From: JALHSW01 sp963720675
GTDB taxonomy: Bacteria > Actinomycetota > Acidimicrobiia > IMCC26256 > PALSA-555
Length of the DNA stretch: 64,000 nt
Assembly (NCBI GenBank): GCA_963720675.1
Contig: CAVRGH010000010.1
Location: 496,001 to 560,000 of the forward strand
Direction of reading: 5' to 3'
The notes under the pieces were generated by a model, which ran no database searches, was not told where the DNA came from, and saw nothing but the letters and a program-made list of their open reading frames with translations. Positions 20,284 to 29,129 of this stretch are shown here, piece after piece. How positions within the stretch are numbered: position 1 is the stretch's first letter; each line of letters begins with the position of its first letter. The position numbers and the translations under genes are program-made.

Positions 20284-21669
20284 ATGACCATGCCCGAGGA
20301 CGACCTCACGAACGATGATCCCGTCACGCGACGCAGCCCGAAGCACGTCGGTCTCCGGGCTCTGGTCGTTCGCTCCCGCCCGTTCCGGAGTGCCGTCCGT
20401 CGTTCGAAGCATGTCCGTCATTCGAGACTGCTCGATCGGCTGCGGTGGTGGCGGCGTCGTCCCGTCACCCTCAACGAGAAGATCCGATACAAGATGGCGA
20501 AGGACCGTCGCCCGCTGCTGACCACGTTCTCGGACAAGTTGGCGGTCCGCGACTACGTCGCCAGTCGTGTGGATCCGGACATCCTCAACCATGTCTTCCT
20601 CACCGCAGCGGACCCGAGGGAGATCGACGTCGAGCAGCTCCCGGACCCCTGCGTGATCAAGCCCACGCATGGCAGCGGTGCCGTCATCCTGGTGCACGAC
20701 GGGGCGGACCCGAGCGCGGTGATCCCCGGCGTCCCGGACGGCGCCGGTTGGGTCTCGGGCACGGTCTCGATCCGGAGGGACCGCATCGACCAGGCGCGGT
20801 TCAACTCACTGGCCGACAGCTGGCTCTCCGCGGACTACGGGCGCACAACCTCGTGGGCCCAGTGGGCGTACCGGGATGTCCCGCCTCGCCTCATCGTGGA
20901 ACGTTTCCTCGAGGGGCGCGACGGCGTGGCCCCGACGGAGTACAAGCTCATGGTCTTCCACGGAAGGGTGCGGTGGCTCTACCAGGTGGCGATCGCGGCG
21001 CCCAGGAGGCTCAGTCTGTTCTGGCCCGACTGGACCCCGATTCCCGCGACCTACGGATTCGCGAAGCACGAGGATCCGCCGTCGGCCCCACGAGCACTCG
21101 AGGAAATGATCGCGGTCGCCGAAGCACTCGGTTCCGAGACCGACTTCGTCCGCGTCGACCTCTACGACGTGGACGGCCGGATGATCTTCGGGGAGCTCAC
21201 CAACTACTCGCAGGGGGGACGTGGGATTCTCGACCCCCCCGAGTACCGGACGATTCTTGCTGACGGATGGGATCCACCGGCCCGGTACAGCGGCTCGGGT
21301 CGGAGGCGGGCAAGCCGCGCCGAAGGGGAGCGGAGGCCGTCAACCCTTGGCGGTCGCCCTGTTCGGGCCGAAGCCGATGTCGACCACACTGTCGATCTTG
21401 ACGACCAGCCGGTGACGAGCGCCTTCGTCGAAGGCTGCTGCGCGCGGCGGCTGCCCTCAGGCGTCGGCCACCGGGTTGTTCCCCCAGAACTCCTCCATCG
21501 CCTCGCTGTCGAGGTCGACGGTCCAGACGCGTTCGACGTTGCCGTCCGCGTCCAGTCGGGAGATGTAGATCGCCCGGTTGTCGAAGACGTCCCCGCTCGT
21601 GGCGTGACGCCCCGTCTCGGCGACCAGGGCGGAGTGCCGCAGAAGGAGAGAAGGAGAACTCAGATGTAG
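20284..21669 (+). CDS. TupA-like ATP-grasp protein with an abnormal C-terminal tail
   Basis: Residues 1 to about 335 look like a TupA-like ATP-grasp enzyme, a family found in teichuronopeptide or exopolysaccharide loci and thought to join amino acids to glycans. Visible elements are VTLNEKIRYKMAKDRRPLLTTFSDK, PCVIKPTHGSGAVILVHDG, LIVERFLEGRDG, EYKLMVFHGRVRWLYQV and FVRVDLYDVDGRMIFGELTNYSQGG (the metal-binding end of the fold). After about position 21290 the frame stays open for about 125 more residues of Arg/Val-rich sequence overlying debris of other genes on the opposite strand, so the real stop was probably lost or shifted. No sugar-transferase genes flank it. Confidence 0.7.
   Translation: MTMPEDDLTNDDPVTRRSPKHVGLRALVVRSRPFRSAVRRSKHVRHSRLLDRLRWWRRRPVTLNEKIRYKMAKDRRPLLTTFSDKLAVRDYVASRVDPDILNHVFLTAADPREIDVEQLPDPCVIKPTHGSGAVILVHDGADPSAVIPGVPDGAGWVSGTVSIRRDRIDQARFNSLADSWLSADYGRTTSWAQWAYRDVPPRLIVERFLEGRDGVAPTEYKLMVFHGRVRWLYQVAIAAPRRLSLFWPDWTPIPATYGFAKHEDPPSAPRALEEMIAVAEALGSETDFVRVDLYDVDGRMIFGELTNYSQGGRGILDPPEYRTILADGWDPPARYSGSGRRRASRAEGERRPSTLGGRPVRAEADVDHTVDLDDQPVTSAFVEGCCARRLPSGVGHRVVPPELLHRLAVEVDGPDAFDVAVRVQSGDVDRPVVEDVPARGVTPRLGDQGGVPQKERRRTQM
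21335..21387 (-). repeat. Fragment of a polA 3' end
   Basis: About 53 bp closely match 22145-22197 at the end of polA. On the minus strand it encodes VVDIGFGPNRATAKG followed by TGA, against VVDIGFGPNWATAKD in polA. The homology stops upstream of the last 17 or so residues. It is a truncated duplicate about 810 bp beyond the polA terminus. Confidence 0.75.
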
Positions 21670-21822
21670 GCACATCCGGGTTAGTTCCCGAGAACTCCTC
21701 CATAGCCTCGCTGTCGAGGTAGAAGGTAGGCAGGACGTGTTCGACGTACCGTACCGCAGTCCAGTAGGAAGATGTAGATCGACCCGTATGTCGAGGACGT
21801 GCCCGCTCGTGGAGTGAAGTCA
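21473..21822 (-). repeat. Diverged tandem duplication of a SnoaL-like gene tail
   Basis: Two copies about 145 bp long, offset by 205 bp (21473-21617 and 21678-21822), share GAACTCCTCCAT, CGCTGTCGAGGT, AGATGTAGATCG and CCCGCTCGTGG. On the minus strand copy one reads FDNRAIYISRLDADGNVERV then WTVDLDSEAMEEFWGNNP. Copy two keeps YVEHV, LDSEAMEEF and NPDV but is otherwise shifted. The style is that of the C-terminus of SnoaL/NTF2-like proteins. No complete gene is present, so I regard both as remnants. Confidence 0.65.
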
Positions 21823-22149
21823 CATGCGCAGATGCGGAATGCTCGTTGGCGAACACACACGTCCGGCCTGGTGGAACGAGTCACCGAAGATCGGCAGGAA
21901 CTTCATCATCAGCTCCACGACACAAAGGCTTCTCGACCTTCGGTGTGCCGCCATGGCCCCCCGGCCCGTTGTCGAAGACACGCCGGCGCGTGCGAGTCAG
22001 CGCGGCACCGGCTCGCCCGACGCGAGCGTGTCCCAGATCGCCTGGTCTCGAGCGAGCGCGTCCGGCTCGTTCACCGTCCAGCTCTCGTCGTGGCGGCAAC
22101 TGTAGTGACGCGTGCCGGTCGCGGGCCGCGCCGGACGCGGCGCGGGCCG
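21823..22149. other. Non-coding debris next to polA, with a 37-codon open tail
   Basis: No gene with a start can be supported here. On the minus strand, 21997-22112 encodes a protein-like stretch containing ESWTVNEPDALARDQAIWDT and ending LASGEPVPR before TGA. It could be the end of a lost gene, or a C-terminal extension of PolA reached by one further base shift. The rest shows no recognisable signal. Confidence 0.5.
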
Positions 22150-24816
22150 TCACGTCCTTGGCAGTCGCCCAATTCGGTCCGAAGCCGATGTCGACGACGA
22201 GCGGGACGTTGAGCTCGGTGACGGACTCCATCGTCTCGCGCAGGACGGGCTCGACCCGTTCGCGCTCGTCGACGGGCACCTCGAAGACGAGCTCGTCGTG
22301 CACGGTCAGGAGCATCCGCGTCTCGAAGCCACCCGCGTCGAGCGCGGCGTCGACGTCGATCATCGCCAGCTTGAAGATGTCGGCGGCCGAACCCTGGATC
22401 GGCGCGTTCTGCGCCATCCGCTCCCCCATCTGGCGGATGCGGAAGTTGTCGGACGACAGCTCGGCGATCTGGCGCCGCCGACCGAAGATCGTGGTCGTGT
22501 AGCCGCGGCCCTTCGCCTCTTCCACCGTCTCGCTCCATGAACGCGGCGACGTTGGGGAACGCCTCGAAGTAGTCGTCGAGGATGACCCGCGCCTCGTCGA
22601 CCGCGACATCCATGCGCTGGCTCAGGCCGTACGCCTCCATGCCGTAGGCGAGCCCGTAGTTCACGACCTTGGCGAAGCGACGGTCCTCTGCGTTCACGTC
22701 GGCCTCGTCCTTGTGGAAGACCTTCGCGGCGGTGGCGGTGTGGATGTCGACGCCGCGCTCGAACGCATCGACGAGGCCCGGGTCCTCTGCGAGGTGCGCG
22801 AGGACGCGCAGCTCGATCTGGCTGTAGTCGGCCGTGAGCAAACCGAAGCCGTCGTCCGCGACGAACGCCCGGCGGAACTCCCGACCGTCCGCGGTCCGGA
22901 CCGGGATGTTCTGGAGGTTCGGTGCCTCGCTGGAGATCCGGCCGGTCGTGGTGTCGGTCTGCTTGAAGGTCGCGTGGATCCGCCCGTCGGGACCGATGAG
23001 CGGGGGCAGGGCATCGGCGTAGGTGCCGCGCAGCTTCTCGACCTCCCGGTAGTGGAGGAGGTCGGCGACGATCGGGTGGTCGTCGATCATCTTCTGCAGC
23101 GAGTCGGCGTCGGTGGACGGTCCGGTCTTGGTCTTCTTGACCGGAGTCAGCCCGAGCTTGTCGAAGAGCACGACGCGCATCTGCGGTGTGGAGTTCACGT
23201 TGAACTCCTCCCCGGCATGCGCCCAGATCGCGCGCATCAGGCGGTCGCACTCCTTGTTGAGCTCCGCGCTCAGCGCGCTCAGGAACTCGCGGTCCATGCG
23301 GATCCCGGTGCGCTCCATCTTCGCGAGCACGCGCACGAGCGGCCGCTCGAACCGCTCGTACAGATCGGTGAGCTCTCGTGCGACGAGCGCTTCGCCCAGC
23401 ACGTCGGCGAGCTGGAGCACCACCGCGGCGCGGCGCCCGGTCTCCTCGGCACCGGCCGTGCCTTCGAGGTCGAGCGTGCCCTCCTCGACGTCGGGCGAGC
23501 GCACCTCCAGAGAGAGGAACCGCAGCGCGAGATCCTCGAGCAGGAACTTCCCGGCGCCGGGATCGAGGAGGTACGCCATCACCGCGGTGTCCGACTCGAG
23601 GGTGCGCACGTCGGCACCGAGCCCGTGCATGAGGTCCTTCGCACGGTGTGCCACCAGCGGCGGGCCCCCCGGCCCGACCAGCTCGCCACCCGCCGCGAGC
23701 ACGTCCGGGTCGCCGAGCAACGCCCCGTCGAGGTACGACACGTCGCCGTCGTCGGTCGCGATCGCGAGCCCGATCAGTCCGCTCCGTCCGGGCGTGCCGT
23801 CCCAGCGGGCCTCGAGCGCGTAGCGCTTCCCCGCCTTCGCGATCGCCCGGAGGCGCTTCGTCGCCGCCGCCGCGTCGCGGAGCACGACCACTTCGGTCTC
23901 CAGCGTCTCGGACTCCGCCTCCGGTTCGGCCGCGACCGCACCGACCGCGGCCATCATCCGCGGGAGCAGCGTGCGGAACGCGAGCTGATCGAAGAGCACC
24001 CGCACGCGCTCCTGGTCGAAGGCGCCCTGGCGCAGCTCGTCGGGCGTGATGCCGGTGTCGACGTCGAGACGCAGCTCCGACATGTCGCGGTTCAGCCGCA
24101 CGCGATCGGCCATCTCGGTGAGGTTCTGGCGCTGCTTCGGGGGGAGCTCGTCGACGTGGGCGAGGATCCCTTCGATGTCGCCGTAGGTCGTGACGAGCTT
24201 CGCCGCCGTCTTCTCGCCGATCCCGGGGACGCCCGGCAGGTTGTCGCTGGAGTCACCCCGCAGCGCGGCGTACTGGACGTACTGGTCGGGCGTGACGCCA
24301 CCGGTCCGCTCGACGATCCCCGCCTCGTCGTAGAGGGCGTAGTCCGAGACGCCGCGCTTGTTGTAGAGGACCTTGAGGTGCGGGTCGTGCACGAGCTGGA
24401 ACGCGTCGCGGTCGCCGGTGACGACCACGACGTCCATGCCGCCGTCGGCGGCCTGGGTCGCGAGCGTCGCGATCACGTCGTCGGCCTCCACGCCCTCGAT
24501 CTCGATCGTCGGGATCTCGAGGACCTCGAGCACCTCCCGGATGAGGGGGAGCTGCGACTTGAAGACGTCGGGCGTGGCCTTGCGCCCGGCCTTGTAGTCG
24601 GGGTCCATCGTCGTGGCGGAAGGACTTCACCGGCGCGTCGAACGCGACGCCGATCAGCTCGGGCTGCTCGTCGGCCAGCACCTTCGTGAGCATCGAGGTG
24701 AAGCCGAAGACGGCGTTCGTGATCGTCCCGTCGGGGGTCGCGAGATCTGCAGGCAGCGCGTAGAACGCCCGGTACGCGAGCGAGTGCCCGTCGAGGAGGA
24801 GAAGCTTCTCGGCCAT
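22150..24816 (-). CDS. polA: DNA polymerase I (about three frameshifts)
   Basis: The domains are in order. The 5'-nuclease domain has LLLLDGHSLAYRAFYALP, VVVVTGDRDAFQLV and RGDSSDNLPGVPGIGEKTAA. The 3'-5' exonuclease-like domain is degenerate, as in many actinobacteria. The polymerase domain has ATFKQTDTTTGRISSEAPNL, motif A LLTADYSQIELRVLAHL, motif B RRFAKVVNYGLAYGM and motif C LTVHDELVFEVP. The reading frame changes near 24612, 22535 and 22150. Each is repaired by deleting one base (for example MEETVEEAKG is restored at 22535), and the total length is then a multiple of three. TACCAT 7 nt before the ATG suggests a leaderless message. An essential gene, so the shifts are probably sequencing errors. 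Confidence 0.9.
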
Positions 24817-24823
24817 TCGGCCG

Positions 24824-24829
24824 ATGGTA
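24824..24829 (-). promoter_or_regulatory. Leaderless -10 box of polA
   Basis: TACCAT lies exactly 7 nt before the polA ATG and no Shine-Dalgarno is present. Confidence 0.4.
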
Positions 24830-24855
24830 CGAACGCGCGATCGGGCGAGGCGGTC

Positions 24856-25449
24856 CTACTCCGGGGCGAGCTCGCCCTCGATGATCCGACGCGCGATCTC
24901 GCCGATCTTCACCCGGTTGCTCATCGCCTGGGTCTGGATGAACCGCCACGCAGCGTGCTCGTCGTAGCCGTACTCGTCCATGAGCCGGCCTTTGGCCCGG
25001 TCGATCAGCTTGCGCGACTCCAGCCGCTCCTCGAGGTCCTCGACGTGGCGTTCCAGGGAGGTGAGCTCGGTGTGCCGCGCGAGCGCCACCTCGATCGCCG
25101 GCATGAGGTCGCTCTTCTGGAACGGCTTCACCAGATACGCGAGCGCACCGGCGTCCCGGGCCTGCTCGACCAGGTCGCGCTGGGAGAACGCGGTGAGGAT
25201 GAGGACGGCGGCGAGCCGTTCGCTCGTGATCTGGCGCGCGGCCGAGAGCCCGTCGAGGCCCGGCATCTTCACGTCGAGGATGACGAGGTCGGGGACGAGG
25301 TCGCGCACGAGCTCGATCGCCTCGTCGCCGCGGCCGGTCTCGCCCACGACGTCGTAGCCCTCCTCTTCGAGGAGCTCCTTGAGGTCGAGACGGATGATCG
25401 CCTCGTCCTCGGCGATCACGACACGCGGGCTGCTGGTGCTCGGGGTCAT
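24856..25449 (-). CDS. pdtaR: ANTAR-domain response regulator (PdtaR-like)
   Basis: A 197-residue protein with an N-terminal receiver domain (AEDEAIIRLDLKEL, phospho-acceptor Asp59 in LVILDVKMPG, Lys in YLVKPF), a short coiled linker (LTSLERHVEDLEERLESRKL), and a C-terminal ANTAR domain (IDRAKGRLMDEYGYDEHAAW, then RFIQTQAM). ANTAR regulators bind two-hexaloop RNA antiterminators once phosphorylated. In actinobacteria the partner kinase is usually PdtaS, which is not in this window. It lies 17 bp downstream of the small coiled-coil gene on the same strand and 39 bp upstream of polA. Confidence 0.92.
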   Translation of the reverse strand: MTPSTSSPRVVIAEDEAIIRLDLKELLEEEGYDVVGETGRGDEAIELVRDLVPDLVILDVKMPGLDGLSAARQITSERLAAVLILTAFSQRDLVEQARDAGALAYLVKPFQKSDLMPAIEVALARHTELTSLERHVEDLEERLESRKLIDRAKGRLMDEYGYDEHAAWRFIQTQAMSNRVKIGEIARRIIEGELAPE

Positions 25450-25466
25450 CGGCGTCGGCCCGGGGC

Positions 25467-25766
25467 TCAGCGGGCCGAGAGCTCGGCCGACATGCGGTCG
25501 AGCAAGGCGTCCTGCTCGCGCTCGAGCCCCGCAGTAGAGAGGACGAGCGAATCGCGGTGTCGGCTCAGCGCATCGGCGTGGCGCCGGGCGTCCCGGGCCT
25601 CTGCGTCGGTGAGCGGGGTCTCGGCCACCAGGGCGCGCAGGCGCGCGTCCTCGGCTTCCTCCTCCAGGAAGAGGAGCTGTTCCTCGGTGACGGCCAGCTC
25701 GGCTCGGAGACGCTTGAGCCGGTCGGACACGTCCACGAGGCGCCGCTGCAGGAGTGACCGCGTCAT
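25467..25766 (-). CDS. Small coiled-coil protein of unknown function
   Basis: A 99-residue, strongly charged, mostly helical protein with heptad-like leucine spacing (LVDVSDRLKRLRAELAVTEE then QLLFLEEEAEDARLRAL) and a short loop in the middle, suggesting an antiparallel hairpin. No signal peptide, TM or known motif. It is upstream of the ANTAR regulator (17-bp gap), so probably co-transcribed. TAGACT stands 9 nt before the ATG. Similar small coiled-coil proteins are seen beside pdtaR-like genes in actinobacteria, but I cannot assign a role. Confidence 0.7.
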   Translation of the reverse strand: MTRSLLQRRLVDVSDRLKRLRAELAVTEEQLLFLEEEAEDARLRALVAETPLTDAEARDARRHADALSRHRDSLVLSTAGLEREQDALLDRMSAELSAR

Positions 25767-25824
25767 GGACCGGAGAGTCTACGGGGGAAGTGACGGTGTG
25801 GCACCGTATCTGGGTGGTTCCCCG

Positions 25825-26983
25825 ATGACCCCCCATCCGATCTTCACGGCCGAGCACGACGAGCTCCGGGGATCGGTCCGCCGGTTCGTCGAGGCCGAGC
25901 TGGCTCCGCACGTCGACGAGTGGGAGGACGCCGGCTCGTTCCCCGACGAGGTCTTCCGCCGGGCCGGCGAGCTGGGGTTCCTGGGCCTCCACTACCCCGA
26001 GGCCTGGGGTGGGTCGGGCGGCGACCTGGCTGCGGAGCTCGTGTTCGTCGAGGAGATCGCCAAGGCAGGCTGCGGGGCGATCGCGATGGCGCTGTCGGTC
26101 CAGACCGACATGGCCACTCCCGCGCTCGGCGAGTTCGGCACCGACGACCAGAAGGAGCGGTACCTCCGCCCGGCGATCGCCGGCACGAAGATCGCAGCCA
26201 TCGCGATCACCGAGCCCGACGCCGGCTCGGACGTCGCGGGCATCGGCACCCGAGCGACGCTCGACGGCGACGTCTGGCGCGTCAACGGGACGAAGCTCTA
26301 CATCACGAACGGCGCGCGGGCCGACTTCCTCACGTGCGTCGTGAAGACGGACGCGTCGGCCGGGCATAGCCGGCATCTCGCTCCTGCTGGTCGACACCGA
26401 CCTCCCGGGCGTGACGGTGTCACGCAAGCTCCGCAAGCTCGGGATGTGGTCGAGTGACACCGCCGAGATCGCGCTCGACGACGTCGCCGTCCCCGCCGCG
26501 AACCTGATCGGCCTCGAACCGGGTCACGGGTTCGCGCAGCTGATGTGGCAGCTCCAGTACGAGCGCATGTCAGGCGCAGCCGCGTGCCTCGGCTACGCGG
26601 AGAGCGTCCTCGACGAGACCATCGCGTATGCGAAGGACCGCAACGCGTTCGGCCGTCCGATCGCCGGCCACCAGGTCGTCGCGCACATGCTCGCCGACGC
26701 GGCGACCGAGCTCACCGCGGCGCGCGCCCTCGTGTACGACACCGCGTGGCGGATCCTGCAGGGCGACTACCCCGTCGCCGAGATCTCGATGGCGAAGAAG
26801 TACTCGGCCCAGGTCTTCAACCGCCTCGTCGACACCTGCCTCCAGGTGCACGGCGGCATGGGGTACATGCACGAGGCCCGGGTGAGCCGCGCGTTCCGCG
26901 ACGCAAGGCTGCAGCGCATCGGTGCCGGGACGGACGAGATCATGAACGAGGTGATCGCCAAGCGTCTCGGGATCACGCCCTGA
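25825..26983 (+). CDS. Acyl-CoA dehydrogenase (one frameshift near 26367)
   Basis: An FAD-dependent acyl-CoA dehydrogenase of about 385 residues. The N-terminal helical domain contains FLGLHYPEAWGGSGGD. The middle beta domain has the FAD/substrate signature IAITEPDAGSDVAGI and WRVNGTKLYITNGARAD. The C-terminal domain has YAKDRNAFGRPIAGHQVV, QVHGGMGYM and RIGAGTDEIMNEVIAKRLG; the catalytic Glu is expected near RIGAGTDEI. The frames join as SAGIAGISLLLVDTDLPGV if one G near 26367 is dropped, and the length is one base over a multiple of three. Probably fatty-acid or branched-chain acyl-CoA oxidation. Divergent from the coiled-coil gene, 58 bp apart. Confidence 0.9.
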
Positions 26984-27034
26984 GGCGTGCCTCAGCCGGT
27001 TGGGCTTCGCGCGCTCTGCGTGCCCTGGGGCCGC

Positions 27035-27523
27035 TCAGCCGCCGACGACGGTGGCGCAGGTGTTGTCGGAGTACTCGCACGTGTAGGTGCCGAGATCTCC
27101 GTCGGCCAAGTTCTCGGCCGAGTTGCTCACGTTGAACGTCAAGCCCTTCCACTCGACGTAGACGCGTGAACCCGCGGCCGGTGCGGCGGACGTCTTGACC
27201 TTGTACTTCATCAGGCAGACGTCGTCGCCGAGGAACTTCGCGGCCTTGCCCTTGGCCAGCTTGCCGGTGCCGAGCTTGGTGAAGTCACCGTCGACGCTCT
27301 GGGAGATCGTCACCTTCGCTCCGGGCTTGGCGACCCCGAACGCGCCCTCGCCGTGGCAGTTCTTGTTCGGCCCCACGGCCGCGAGGCCCTCGAACTGCAG
27401 CGCACCCTTGAAGGTGGGACCCGACGCCTTCCGCACCGAGGCGGGCGCAGCCGGAGCAGCGAGCGCGAGGCAGGTCAGGGCGAGCAGCGCGCCGACGAGC
27501 AGACGACGGGGTGTCCTCGGCAT
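27035..27523 (-). CDS. Secreted protein of unknown function
   Basis: A 162-residue protein with a Sec signal peptide: MPRTPRRLL, a hydrophobic run, then AAPAAPAS as the probable cleavage region near residue 30. The mature part is beta-rich and has four Cys, at NKNCHGEG, DDVCLMKY, YTCEYS and NTCATV, suggesting two disulphides in an exported domain. The ATG at 27523 follows GGAGG at 7-nt spacing. I recognise no family. It is convergent with the acyl-CoA dehydrogenase (51 bp apart) and divergent from the M23 peptidase gene. Confidence 0.75.
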   Translation of the reverse strand: MPRTPRRLLVGALLALTCLALAAPAAPASVRKASGPTFKGALQFEGLAAVGPNKNCHGEGAFGVAKPGAKVTISQSVDGDFTKLGTGKLAKGKAAKFLGDDVCLMKYKVKTSAAPAAGSRVYVEWKGLTFNVSNSAENLADGDLGTYTCEYSDNTCATVVGG

Positions 27524-27630
27524 TCGAGTGCCTCCAGCATCGGGAGCGGAACACCACACCGGAGCGCGGCGGAACGCCAACCTAACCGCCCAGAGCGCTC
27601 ACCCGATCACGGAGAGGACGCGCGGTTCGC

Positions 27631-27658
27631 TCAACACCGGGACCTGGGCTGCCGATAC
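27631..27658 (+). promoter_or_regulatory. FliA/WhiG-like promoter of the M23 gene
   Basis: TCAA (27631-27634), a 16-nt spacer and GCCGATAC (27651-27658) lie 42 nt before the M23 start. The form is nearly the same as the element before the pilin operon. Confidence 0.45.
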
Positions 27659-27700
27659 AGGGGTCACTCCGCCGCGCCAGGCGCGTCGGACCCCCACATC

Positions 27701-28737
27701 ATGCGCCGGACCCCTCCCCTCCTCCTCCCCACGCTCGTCGTGCTGGTCGTCGCCCTAGTGGCGTCGTCGAGCGCGGCGTTCGGCGCGGCCGGCGGCGATC
27801 CGCTCATCGAGCTGCGCGCCGAGCGCGACCGTACCCAGGCCGCGGCGGTCGATGCCGCGCAGCGCTACAGCGACGCCCTCTCCGAACAAGCGGCCCAGGA
27901 GGCGGAGATCGCGAGGCTCGAAGCCGAGATCCCGAAGCTTCGGGCCCGCTCGGCGGAGCTCCAGGTCCAGGTGCGCGACCGTGCCGTCGACCTGTACCAG
28001 CAGGGCTCGTCGATGCCGCTGTCGAGGATGATCGACGCGGGGAGCGTCATCCAAGCAGCGCGCGCGATCCAGCTCAGCTCGAGCGCCGCCAACCACGACC
28101 GCGACCTCGCGGCCGAGCTCACGCGCACCGCGGCGCAGCTCACCAAGGACGAGGCCGAGCTGCAAGGTGCGCAAGGCCGCGCAGGACGCGCTGGTACTCC
28201 AGCTCGCCGACCAGAAGACCGGGCTCGACGTCGCGCTCGCTGCGGCCGACGTCGCGGTGCAGAACCTCGAAGCCGTCGGTGGCATCACAAGCCGAGTTCG
28301 CGACCCTCGACGGCGCCGCGGCCGGGCAGGTGCGCACCGGCGCCGCGGTGTGTCCCGTCGCCGGGATCACCGTGTTCGTCAACGACTGGGGCGCGCCACG
28401 CAGCGGTGGACGCACGCACAAGGGCACCGACATGCTCGCCGCGATGGGCACGCCACTCGTCGCGGTCACCGAGGGCACGGTCGAGTGGAACCTCGACGAC
28501 CTCGGCGGGGTCGGCATCTGGCTCCGTGGTGACGACGGTGTCGGCTACTACTACGCGCACCTGAGCTGGTACGAAGGCGACGCGCCGCGGCGCGTCACGC
28601 GTGGCGAGGTGATCGGCTACGTGGGTGACACGGGGAACGCCAAGGGCGGCCCGCCGCACCTGCACTTCGGGATCCGTGCGCCGTCGGGCGAGATGGTCAA
28701 CCCCTACCCCACCGTCCGTGCGCTGTGTCACCCCTAG
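27701..28737 (+). CDS. Secreted M23/LytM-type murein endopeptidase (two frameshifts)
   Basis: An exported protein of about 345 residues. It has a signal peptide (hydrophobic run ending SSSAAFGAAGG), a long coiled coil of EnvC type (EAEIARLEAEIPKLRARSAE), and a C-terminal LytM domain. The zinc ligands of the LytM domain are His and Asp in THKGTDML and His in PPHLHFGIR; the extra HxH motif is intact, so it is probably an active cell-wall hydrolase rather than a degenerate EnvC. Frames change near 28168 (extra A in CTGCAAGG) and 28282 (extra G); the length is two bases over a multiple of three, fitting two insertions. The promoter motif is shared with the Flp pilins. Confidence 0.85.
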
Positions 28738-28747
28738 GTGCGTTCGA

Positions 28748-28833
28748 TGGTGCCCGAGGAGGGATTCGAACCCTCATGCCCTTTCGAGCAATGGATTTTG
28801 AGTCCATCGTGTATGCCGTTCCACCACTCGGGC
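28748..28833 (-). tRNA. tRNA-Leu (CAA anticodon)
   Basis: The minus strand folds as a class II tRNA. The acceptor pairs GCCCGAG with CTCGGGC, A73 is present and CCA is encoded (28750-28748). The anticodon stem ATGGA/TCCAT has loop CTCAAAA, giving anticodon CAA, which reads UUG. The long variable arm TGCTCGAAAGGGCA and the T arm GAGGG-TTCGAAT-CCCTC fit tRNA-Leu, as does the A73 discriminator. Confidence 0.96.
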
Positions 28834-28861
28834 AATAGTCTGATCTTGACACGACGCCCCG

Positions 28862-28867
28862 TACACT
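28862..28867 (+). promoter_or_regulatory. Leaderless -10 box of the small membrane protein gene
   Basis: TACACT lies 7 nt before the GTG at 28875 and no Shine-Dalgarno is present. Confidence 0.4.
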
Positions 28868-28874
28868 GAGCGCC

Positions 28875-29123
28875 GTGCTTCCCGTGCTCGCGACCGACTG
28901 GGTGCCGTGGATCCTCGGGATCTGCGTGCTCTCGGTCGTCGTCCTGATCCTGATCATCGTCGCACCCTGGCGCGGCGTGCGCCGCGAGCCGCCGCTCGAC
29001 AGCGAGGTGGAGGCCCGCCTGCTCCTCGGTGAGGACCCCGACGAGATCGACCGCGACCTCGCAGCGCGCGACGCGCAGCGCCGGGGGCAGGTGACGGACC
29101 TGCGTCCCGACGACGAAGCCTGA
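28875..29123 (+). CDS. Small single-TM membrane protein of unknown function
   Basis: An 82-residue protein with a short extracytoplasmic start, one strong TM helix (VPWILGICVLSVVVLILIIV) and an acidic/basic cytoplasmic tail (RLLLGEDPDEIDRDLAARDA). The GTG start is supported by a TACACT box 7 nt upstream. No known family recognised. It is convergent with fabZ, 6 bp apart, and lies beside tRNA-Leu. Confidence 0.7.
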   Translation: MLPVLATDWVPWILGICVLSVVVLILIIVAPWRGVRREPPLDSEVEARLLLGEDPDEIDRDLAARDAQRRGQVTDLRPDDEA

Positions 29124-29129
29124 GGTGCT

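Noticed and set aside
22713..24689. A 658-codon open frame antisense to polA
   Set aside because: Shadow of polA, whose motifs A, B and C are visible on the opposite strand.
28846..28867. TTGACA followed by TACACT as a classical promoter
   Set aside because: The spacer is only 10 nt. TACACT is better explained as a leaderless -10 box 7 nt before the GTG at 28875.
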